In this document: positions 6,270 through 13,607 of the stretch, in pieces
Numbering within the stretch: position 1 is the stretch's first letter
Layout: the number at the start of each line of letters is the position of its first letter
From: Myxococcota bacterium
GTDB lineage: Bacteria; Myxococcota; Polyangia; GCA-2747355; JAKLHH01
Assembly (NCBI GenBank): GCA_022710245.1
Contig: JAKLHH010000069.1
Span: forward strand, 1 to 13,607
Reading direction: 5' to 3'
DNA: 13,607 nucleotides
Translations under genes and position numbers: made by a program
The notes under the pieces: model-generated
What the model was told of the DNA's origin: nothing
The model's database searches: none
The model's input: only the letters and a program-made list of their open reading frames with translations

Positions 6270-7538
6270 ATGCCGAAAGCCTATACCTGTCCCAACTGCC
6301 AGGCCCCCCTGCGCGCCGACCCTCGCCGCGCCTCCATCACGTGCGAGTACTGCGGCTACGACGTCAAGCAGACGATCGCGGTGCCGTCCGTGCTGCGACC
6401 GCCCCGCCAGCCGATCACGCCGCCACGAGAGGTGGTGGTGCAGATGCCCGAGGTGGGTCGCTCGGTGCGGCGCTGGATCTGGATCTCGGTCGCGCTCACC
6501 GTGCTGCCCGGCGTGCTGATCGCCGTCTGCACCACCTGGACGGCCCACACGATCACGAAGGGCGCCCAGGGCGTCGGGAACAGCCTGCGCGGGGGCCTCG
6601 GCAAGGCGAGCGATCCGGACGCGCAGCTCTCCGCCAAGCTGCGCGTCTACGCGGAGTGCCTGAGCCGCAACTCGACCTCGGTGCAGCGCGCGCGCGACCG
6701 CTACCAGAACTGGCGGGCAGCGGGCGCCGAGCCCAGCTGCCGGGAGAGCTGCGTCAGCTGGGGCGTCTCGCAGATCTACCTGAACCGCGGCAGCGGCGGC
6801 TGCCTGGCCGAGGTGCAGAAGGCGCGCACCGCGCCCCCCGGGCTCCCGGCGCTGGAGGCGGCCGGCGATCGCCTGACCGGCGCGCTCGACGCCATCGCCA
6901 CCGTGGCCGACGAGGGGCACCGCTACTACGACGAGAAGGACTACAAGGACGACGCCTGCGCCAAGGGTCGCGCGCTGCACCCGAAGCTGGTCGCGGGCTT
7001 CGCCGCCTACTTCGCCGCCGAGCAGGAGGTGCGAGGGATCCTCGACAAGGAGCTCCCGGCGCTGCAGCAGCGCCTGCTCGAGCGCGCGCAGCGCGACGAC
7101 CCGCAGGGCTTCCTCGCGCCCTACCTGAAGACGGTGATGGAGTGCCGACGCCTCCTCGACGTGCTGCGCGGGATGGCCGAGGGGACGGGCAGCGACGGGG
7201 ACGCGAAGGGCGTGCGGGCGATGATCGCGTCGATCGAGACGAACCTCGACCAGGCGGTGCGCGCCGAGCAGGACCACCCGCTCACCGACCGCATCAGCCA
7301 CCCGCTCTTCCCGTACACGGTGGGCGGCCAGGTGAAGGGCGCCGTCCTCGAGCTGCTGAAGGCCGCCAAGGAGCTGGCGCGGGAGAGCCGGCGGGCCATC
7401 CGCAAGCGGTCCTCCTCCGGCCACGGGCACGAGCACCCGCTCGCCCCGGCCGTGTCCGCCTACAATCGCCTGATCGGCTACGCCAAGGGGGCCGGCCCCG
7501 AGGCGATCGAGCCGCCGGACACGTACCGCTGCCGGTAG
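6270..7538 (+). CDS. Zinc-ribbon, single-TM protein with DUF3829-like domain
   Basis: 422 aa. Residues 7-28 form a zinc ribbon (CPNC at 7-10, CEYC at 25-28). A Pro-rich linker follows, then one membrane helix (about 69-90) and a large, mostly helical C-terminal region (about 110-422). Within that region the stretch around RYYDEKDYKDDACAKGRALH strongly resembles the core motif of DUF3829 (YiiG-like) proteins, as does the periodic helical content after it. DUF3829 proteins are usually lipoproteins of unknown function; here the signal is replaced by a cytoplasmic zinc ribbon and a membrane anchor. A plausible topology is zinc ribbon inside and DUF3829 region outside, though this is inference. 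Extra cysteines occur in the outer part (CLSRN, SCRESC, GGCLAE), possibly disulfide-forming. The ATG has only a weak AAGG ribosome site 8 nt upstream, but the zinc ribbon starts at once, which supports it. Transcribed divergently from ftsH. Function unknown. Confidence 0.85.
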   Translation: MPKAYTCPNCQAPLRADPRRASITCEYCGYDVKQTIAVPSVLRPPRQPITPPREVVVQMPEVGRSVRRWIWISVALTVLPGVLIAVCTTWTAHTITKGAQGVGNSLRGGLGKASDPDAQLSAKLRVYAECLSRNSTSVQRARDRYQNWRAAGAEPSCRESCVSWGVSQIYLNRGSGGCLAEVQKARTAPPGLPALEAAGDRLTGALDAIATVADEGHRYYDEKDYKDDACAKGRALHPKLVAGFAAYFAAEQEVRGILDKELPALQQRLLERAQRDDPQGFLAPYLKTVMECRRLLDVLRGMAEGTGSDGDAKGVRAMIASIETNLDQAVRAEQDHPLTDRISHPLFPYTVGGQVKGAVLELLKAAKELARESRRAIRKRSSSGHGHEHPLAPAVSAYNRLIGYAKGAGPEAIEPPDTYRCR

Positions 7539-7555
7539 ACGGCTGCAGAGAGGCG

Positions 7556-7573
7556 CGGGCCTGGCGAAGCCCG
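7556..7573. terminator. Weak hairpin after the DUF3829-like gene
   Basis: CGGGC-8-GCCCG lies 17 bp after the stop codon. There is no T-run following, so a role as terminator is uncertain. Confidence 0.25.
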
Positions 7574-7584
7574 GCGGAACCGGC

Positions 7585-7601
7585 TCTCGACGAACTCGAG
7601 A
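7585..7601. repeat. Inverted repeat overlapping a candidate promoter
   Basis: TCTCGA-5-TCGAGA is a perfect 6+6 inverted repeat upstream of the PilZ–PEGA gene. It overlaps the proposed -35 element, so it is placed where a repressor would bind. No cognate regulator gene is adjacent. Confidence 0.35.
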
Positions 7602-7615
7602 CGATGCGCTACACC
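7587..7615 (+). promoter_or_regulatory. Candidate promoter of the PilZ–PEGA gene
   Basis: TCGACG (7587-7592), 17-nt spacer, TACACC (7610-7615) in the context GCGCTACAC. It shares the GCTACA core with the candidate before the preceding gene. Predicted leader about 35 nt. Confidence 0.35.
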
Positions 7616-7657
7616 TGACAGGGTCGGGGCTCAAGGCAGCCAGACGGGGTTGGTCTC

Positions 7658-9226
7658 GTGCCGGTGCTGAAGGTCAAGTTCAAGGGAACCTCGCTGAAGC
7701 AGTTCGCGCAGCGGTACCTGACGGACATCGGGCCGACGGGGATGTTCATCCGCACCAAGGCTCCGCTGCCGATCGGCACCCGCCTGCGCTTCGACTTCAT
7801 CCTGGAGACCGGCGCCGTGCTGCTCGCCGGCGAGGCCGTCGTGGTCTGGGTCGCCGAGGAGAGCATCGACCTCAAGCTCCCCTCCGGCATGGAGCTCCGC
7901 TTCGAGTCCCTGCCGCCCGAGAGCCAGCGCTGCTTCGAGTGGCTGAAGCTCGTCAAGCGCGGGGTGGCGATCTCGCGCGAGCCGCCGCTGCCCGCGGGCG
8001 CGCAGAAGCCCTCGTTCACCGCCGACCACGCCGCCGCCGCCGGGGAGATCCAGGACGGCGCGATCATCAAGCGGACCACCCTGCCCTACTTCCAGACCGA
8101 GGCGCCGCCCAGCGACGACACGGCGCGCCGCCTGGCGGCGATCTCCGAGCCGATGTTCCCGCTCGGGGTGCCGCGGCCGCAGCCGGTGGAGAGCGCCGGC
8201 GAGGCCGACGGCGGACCGGCCATCGAGGCCGAGCCGCCGCCTGGTCAGGCCGAGGCCGCTGCGAGCGCCGCGGCCGCGGCGAGCGCCGCGGCCGCCGAGA
8301 CGCGGCAACACCTCGCGCTCGATCCCGCGCCGCCTCGGGAGGCCACGACCCCGCCCGCGCGCGCGCTCGCGATGCCGGTCGCGCTCGCGGTGCCGGTCAC
8401 GCCCGCGGCGACGGCCAGGCCCGCGTCCAGCGTCGGCGCTGATGCCTGGTTCAACGAGGACCTGCGCCCCGGCGACAGCGATCCGGGCCGCTTCTTCACC
8501 GCGGTCGCGCGCTCGAGCCCCGATCTGTATCCCGAGGTGGTCCCGCGGCCGGCGATCAGGGCGCCCAAGGTGGGCAGCGCCACGATGGACATGCTGCCCG
8601 CGCAGCGCAGCCGCTGGTACCTCTGGGTGATCATCGTCGCCGCGGTGGGCGTCGGCGCCTGGCTCCTCTACCAGCAGATCATGGCGCCCGAGCCGGCGCC
8701 CAGGCCGGGCGACGCCCGCATCCTCAGGGTCACGACGACGCCCGCCGGCGCCGAGGTGCTGGTGAACGGGCTCCCCGCGGGCAAGGCGCCGCTCGAGGTG
8801 GAGGTCCACGGGAGCCCCCACCTGGTGGTGCGGGCCGAGCGCTACTTCCCCGAGACGCTGGTCATCACCGAGGCCGATCCACGCTGGCGGCGCGAGGGCG
8901 CGCGCCTCACGCTGGACATCGCGGTGCGGCTCCGTGCCGAGCCGGACGCGGGAGTGATCCAGGACGCCAGCGCGCGGCCCGACGCGGGCCGGCTCCGTCC
9001 CGAAAAGAAGGGCGCGCCGGTCGTCGAGAGGAAGCGCCCCGAGCGGCCCACGCCGCCCGAGAAGAAGGTCACCAAGCCCGCGCTGCCGCCGGACAAGAAG
9101 GTCGACAAGCCCGCGCCGCCGCCCGACAAGAAGGCCGAGAAGAAGCCCGGCATCAAGGCGCCTGACTGGCTCGAGAAGGACAAGCAGGACCCGAAGCCGA
9201 TCAAGAAGCCGTCCTGGAGCGACTGA
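7658..9226 (+). CDS. PilZ–TM–PEGA membrane protein with Lys/Pro-rich tail
   Basis: 522 aa from a GTG; a stop at 7616 and no other in-frame start support it, although the ribosome site (ACGGGG) is weak. Residues 1-105 form a PilZ-like domain of the kind expanded in myxobacteria. D23 and G28 (YLTDIGPTGMF) fit the second PilZ motif, but its Ser is replaced by G25 and no RxxxR motif precedes it, so c-di-GMP binding is doubtful. A long Ala/Pro/Glu-rich linker (about 110-315) carries two 18-bp tandem duplications. One membrane helix follows (320-342), then a PEGA domain (about 353-427; TTPAGAEVLVNGLPAGKAPL), a beta-fold usually found outside the cytoplasm. The tail from about 440 is Lys/Pro-rich with an 11-residue repeat from residue 469. 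The likely topology is PilZ inside, PEGA and tail outside, possibly near the cell wall. This could relay between an internal signal and the envelope; the exact role is unknown. The stop codon lies in a tandem repeat array. Confidence 0.85.
   Translation: MPVLKVKFKGTSLKQFAQRYLTDIGPTGMFIRTKAPLPIGTRLRFDFILETGAVLLAGEAVVVWVAEESIDLKLPSGMELRFESLPPESQRCFEWLKLVKRGVAISREPPLPAGAQKPSFTADHAAAAGEIQDGAIIKRTTLPYFQTEAPPSDDTARRLAAISEPMFPLGVPRPQPVESAGEADGGPAIEAEPPPGQAEAAASAAAAASAAAAETRQHLALDPAPPREATTPPARALAMPVALAVPVTPAATARPASSVGADAWFNEDLRPGDSDPGRFFTAVARSSPDLYPEVVPRPAIRAPKVGSATMDMLPAQRSRWYLWVIIVAAVGVGAWLLYQQIMAPEPAPRPGDARILRVTTTPAGAEVLVNGLPAGKAPLEVEVHGSPHLVVRAERYFPETLVITEADPRWRREGARLTLDIAVRLRAEPDAGVIQDASARPDAGRLRPEKKGAPVVERKRPERPTPPEKKVTKPALPPDKKVDKPAPPPDKKAEKKPGIKAPDWLEKDKQDPKPIKKPSWSD
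8261..8295 (+). repeat. 18-bp tandem duplication in the Ala-rich linker
   Basis: GCGAGCGCCGCGGCCGC occurs at 8261-8277 and again at 8279-8295, a period of 18 bp, encoding two copies of an ASAAAA unit. The near identity at DNA level points to recent slippage. Confidence 0.8.
8363..8398 (+). repeat. Second 18-bp tandem duplication in the linker
   Basis: Two adjacent 18-bp copies (8363-8380, 8381-8398) differ at one base and encode ALAMPV and ALAVPV. In frame, so it lengthens the linker without breaking the protein. Confidence 0.8.
9062..9127 (+). repeat. 33-bp imperfect repeat in the Lys/Pro tail
   Basis: Two 33-bp units encode KKVTKPALPPD and KKVDKPAPPPD, followed by a degenerate third start (KKAEKK). 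A periodic Lys/Pro tail of this sort tends to be extended and positively charged. Confidence 0.75.
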
Positions 9227-9335
9227 CTCTCCCATCCTCGGCTCGACTGACTCTCCCATCCTCGGCTCGACTGACTCTCCCATCCTCGGCTCGACTGACT
9301 CTCCCATCCTCGGCTCGACTGACTCTCCTCGGCTC
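9221..9335. repeat. 24-bp tandem repeat array spanning a stop codon
   Basis: Four perfect 24-bp copies (9221-9244, 9245-9268, 9269-9292, 9293-9316) and a fifth copy missing 5 bp (9317-9335, lacking CCATC). Each begins GACTGACTCTCCC and ends TCGGCTC. The first copy starts with the last codon of the PilZ–PEGA gene (GAC) and its TGA stop, so every later copy repeats the stop in the same frame. The plus strand of the unit is C-rich and G-poor (11 C, 4 G). There are no spacers, so it is not a CRISPR array. It could act as a Rho-dependent termination region or be a neutral slippage array. Confidence 0.95.
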
Positions 9336-9343
9336 GCGAGCCG
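9330..9343. repeat. 14-bp perfect palindrome at the end of the repeat array
   Basis: CGGCTCGCGAGCCG is self-complementary and overlaps the end of the fifth repeat copy. It lies about 33 bp before the -35 of the peptidase promoter candidate. It may be an operator or a small hairpin (CGGCT-CGCG-AGCCG). Confidence 0.4.
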
Positions 9344-9375
9344 CTCGTCCGGCGGCGAGGGCGGCGCCCCCGCGG

Positions 9376-9405
9376 TTGAGCCGCCGCCTGCGCGCGTGCT
9401 AGAAC
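9376..9405 (+). promoter_or_regulatory. Candidate promoter of the M20 peptidase gene
   Basis: TTGAGC (9376-9381), 18-nt spacer, TAGAAC (9400-9405) preceded by TGC, an extended -10-like arrangement. It is the best-looking plus-strand promoter in the window and gives a leader of about 25 nt ending in the GAGGAGAGGA ribosome site. Confidence 0.5.
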
Positions 9406-9436
9406 CAGCTCCCCTGCCAGCGAGAGGAGAGGACCC

Positions 9437-10666
9437 ATGTCGAGCGCGTTCGAGCGAGTCGCCAGGCGGCTCGAGGGCTATCGCGACCACGTCATCGAGC
9501 TGGAGCGGCGGCTGACCGCCATCCCCGCGCTCGACCCGGCGAGCGGCGGCGACGGCGAGGCGAAGAAGGCCGAGCTCGTCCTCGAGCTCCTCGCCGGCCT
9601 CGGCGTCCGCGACGTGCAGGTCTACCGCGCCGAGGACCAGCGGGTCTCGGCGGGCTACCGGCCCAACCTGGTCGCGCGCCTGCCGGGCAAGGACCGCAGC
9701 CGGGCGCTCTGGCTGATGAGCCACCTCGACGTGGTGCCCGCCGGCGAGCTGAAGGACTGGGAGAGCGACCCCTGGACCGTGCGCGTCGAGGGCAACAAGG
9801 TCTTCGGCCGCGGCGTCGAGGACAACGGCCAGGGCCTGGTCTCCTCGCTCTGCCTGGCGCGCGCGCTCGTCGAGGAGAAGGTCGAGCTCCCCTTCGACCT
9901 CTGCCTGCTCTTCGTCGCCGACGAGGAGACCGGCAACGACCTCGGCATCAAGCACCTCCTCGAGCAGCACGCCATCTTCGGGGCGCAGGACCTGATCGTG
10001 GTCCCCGACGGGGGCGAGCCCGACGGCGGGGTGGTCGAGGTGGCGGAGAAGGGCATCCTCTGGGTCAAGTGCACCGTCAAGGGCAAGTCGACCCACGGCT
10101 CGACGCCCGACCGCGGCATCAACGCGCACACGGCGGCGGCGCAGCTCATCTGCAAGCTGGAGGGCCTCTACCGCCGCTTCGATCGGCGCGACCCGGTCTT
10201 CGACCCGCCCACCAGCACCTTCGAGGCGACCAAGGTCGACCCGGGGGTGCAGAACGTGAACACCATCCCCGGCGAGCACACCTTCTACCTCGACTGCCGC
10301 GTGATGCCCGAGTACCGCCTCGACGACGTGCTCGACTTCATCCGCGAGGCCGCCGCCGAGGTGGACCGCGAGCGCCGCACGACGACGGTGGTGGAGGCGA
10401 TCCAGCGCCAGGACGCGGCGCCGCCGACCTCGGTCGAGGCGCCGGTGGTGCAGGCGCTCCTCCGCTCGGTGAAGGCCGTCTACGGCGTCGAGCCTCGCGC
10501 CATGGGGATCGGCGGCGGCACGGTGGCCGCGCACATCCGGCGCAAGGGCTACCCGGCCGCGGTCTGGGCGCGGATGGACGAGACCATGCACGGGCCGAAC
10601 GAGTACGCGATCATCGACAACCTGATCGGCGACGCGAAGGTCTTCGCGCACGTCCTCCTCGGCTGA
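9437..10666 (+). CDS. M20-family metallopeptidase / metallo-hydrolase
   Basis: 409 aa, full length for the family. A cytoplasmic two-zinc hydrolase of the ArgE/DapE/carboxypeptidase G2 type. Visible metal and catalytic residues are H96 and D98 (SHLDVVP), D129 (GVEDNGQG, bridging ligand), E163/E164 (ADEETGN; general base and ligand), D191 (VVPDGGEPDGG) and H385 (MHGPNEY). The inserted dimerisation domain contains H220 (KSTHGSTP). The SHLDVVP, ...WESDPW... and GRGVEDNGQG set resembles the subgroup often listed only as M20 metallo-hydrolase, which some databases mislabel as diaminopimelate aminotransferase. The substrate, a small peptide or an acylated amino acid, cannot be read from sequence. 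I do not call it argE or dapE, since no biosynthetic neighbours support that. A strong ribosome site (GAGGAGAGGA) precedes the ATG, and a promoter candidate suggests a single-gene unit. Confidence 0.93.
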   Translation: MSSAFERVARRLEGYRDHVIELERRLTAIPALDPASGGDGEAKKAELVLELLAGLGVRDVQVYRAEDQRVSAGYRPNLVARLPGKDRSRALWLMSHLDVVPAGELKDWESDPWTVRVEGNKVFGRGVEDNGQGLVSSLCLARALVEEKVELPFDLCLLFVADEETGNDLGIKHLLEQHAIFGAQDLIVVPDGGEPDGGVVEVAEKGILWVKCTVKGKSTHGSTPDRGINAHTAAAQLICKLEGLYRRFDRRDPVFDPPTSTFEATKVDPGVQNVNTIPGEHTFYLDCRVMPEYRLDDVLDFIREAAAEVDRERRTTTVVEAIQRQDAAPPTSVEAPVVQALLRSVKAVYGVEPRAMGIGGGTVAAHIRRKGYPAAVWARMDETMHGPNEYAIIDNLIGDAKVFAHVLLG

Positions 10667-10738
10667 GCCCGCCGCTCGGGCGCCGCTGCCGCTGCTGCTG
10701 CCGCTTCTTTCTCAACAACCCTTCTACCACTGACTCCC
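10667..10738 (+). terminator. Hairpin plus C-rich, G-poor tract after the peptidase gene
   Basis: The stop codon is followed at once by GCCCG-CCGCT-CGGGC (10667-10681), then GCC/GCT triplets, then a 35-nt pyrimidine-rich tract (10704-10738) with one G. In so GC-rich a genome this tract stands out. The composition fits a Rho utilisation site, and the TTCTTTCT part could assist the hairpin. Termination is inferred. Confidence 0.4.
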
Positions 10739-10739
10739 G

Positions 10740-10756
10740 CGGCGCCCCACGCGCCG
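10740..10756. repeat. GC-rich inverted repeat
   Basis: CGGCGC-5-GCGCCG, a 6-bp stem right after the C-rich tract. It may be part of the same termination region. No T-run follows. Confidence 0.3.
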
Positions 10757-10866
10757 TCGCCCTGGGCTCTCTGCGTACCTGAGCGTGCTGGCTTCTCGCC
10801 AAACGGGCGAAAGTGGCCTCGACGGCGCCTGGTCCTTTGAGCGGAGTCTGGGTGAGGCCCGAGGGC

Positions 10867-10895
10867 TTGCGCGCCCCCCTGATTTCCCGTAGACA
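10867..10895 (+). promoter_or_regulatory. Candidate promoter of valS
   Basis: TTGCGC (10867-10872), 17-nt spacer, TAGACA (10890-10895). Each hexamer matches consensus at only 3 of 6 bases, but the spacing is ideal and the -10 lies in the least GC-rich part of this gap. Predicted leader about 50 nt. Confidence 0.35.
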
Positions 10896-10911
10896 CAAGC
10901 TCGCCCCGAGA

Positions 10912-10936
10912 TCGAGGGATCGACTCGAGGGATCGA
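10912..10936 (+). repeat. Duplicated 12-bp motif in the valS leader
   Basis: TCGAGGGATCGA occurs twice (10912-10923 and 10925-10936) with one C between. The second copy runs into the GAGGAG ribosome site (10935-10940). Each unit has TCGA at both ends, so each could pair with itself or the other and affect ribosome access. Confidence 0.6.
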
Positions 10937-10950
10937 GGAGAAGAGCACCG

Positions 10951-13607
<2,657 letters not shown>

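Larger units (their letters stand above)
10757..10950 (+). other. Leader and upstream region of valS
   Basis: Non-coding stretch between the peptidase termination region and valS. It has a small hairpin (TCGCC-AAACG-GGCGA, 10796-10810), a promoter candidate (10867-10895), and a duplicated 12-bp motif next to the ribosome site. I looked for a T-box leader, as seen before aminoacyl-tRNA synthetase genes in Firmicutes, and found no T-box sequence or antiterminator. No RNA gene was recognised. Confidence 0.5.

Noticed and set aside
4748..7618. 956-codon open frame on the plus strand
   Set aside because: Opposes ftsH and then runs out of frame through the DUF3829-like gene; composition is that of a shadow frame.
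5367..7634. 755-codon open frame on the minus strand
   Set aside because: Opposes the DUF3829-like gene and then runs out of frame through ftsH. The ftsH frame itself has full catalytic motifs.
9221..9335. CRISPR array
   Set aside because: Units are contiguous with no spacers, the copies are only 24 bp, and no cas genes are visible.
8842..9438. Minus-strand frame with a repeated ESQSSRGW octapeptide
   Set aside because: The octapeptide is the 24-bp tandem array translated in a shadow frame, and the rest opposes the PEGA-coding sequence. No start signal supports it.
7631..10651. 1006-codon open frame on the minus strand
   Set aside because: Antisense to the PilZ–PEGA and M20 genes. It reads through the tandem repeat, giving an apparent GESVEPRM repeat, which is only the DNA repeat seen from the other strand.
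10757..10950. T-box riboswitch before valS
   Set aside because: No T-box sequence, specifier stem or antiterminator is seen, and the likely lineage does not usually use T-boxes for valS.

Overview
This is a very GC-rich bacterial window with densely packed genes, GTG starts and strong GGAGG-type ribosome-binding sites. The Lys/Pro-tailed PilZ–PEGA membrane protein, the zinc-ribbon DUF3829-type protein, the lipoprotein with a Cys-rich leader segment and the NIF-type NifU/NifS pair together suggest a deltaproteobacterium in the broad sense, probably Myxococcota or a close relative. This placement is an inference from gene content; no rRNA or other taxonomic marker is present.

Layout. Positions 1-1555 (minus) hold nifU-nifS, a translationally coupled Fe-S cluster assembly operon; nifS runs off the left edge. 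An AT-rich TATATATATA island at 1645-1654 marks the likely nifU promoter. Positions 1865-4594 (plus) hold a large lipoprotein of unknown function followed 36 bp later by a membrane-fusion (HlyD/RND adaptor-like) protein with no export signal. Positions 4640-6148 (minus) hold a short FtsH protease that lacks the first membrane helix and the periplasmic domain. Positions 6270-10666 (plus) hold three genes that each seem to have their own promoter: a zinc-ribbon/TM/DUF3829-like protein, a PilZ–TM–PEGA protein, and an M20 metallopeptidase. Positions 10951-13607 (plus) hold valS, encoding a valyl-tRNA synthetase with three lineage-type insertions, cut off by the right edge.

Most genes are housekeeping or single-gene units, and I see no mobile element, CRISPR array, tRNA or rRNA. 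No multi-gene new system is convincing. The features most worth a second look are: the 24-bp tandem array that begins in the last codon of the PilZ–PEGA gene and carries its stop codon; repeated in-frame tandem expansions inside that same gene; the lipoprotein/adaptor pair with no pump; the truncated FtsH architecture; and the insertions in ValRS, including a four-Cys zinc-ribbon-like segment after the KMSKS loop.
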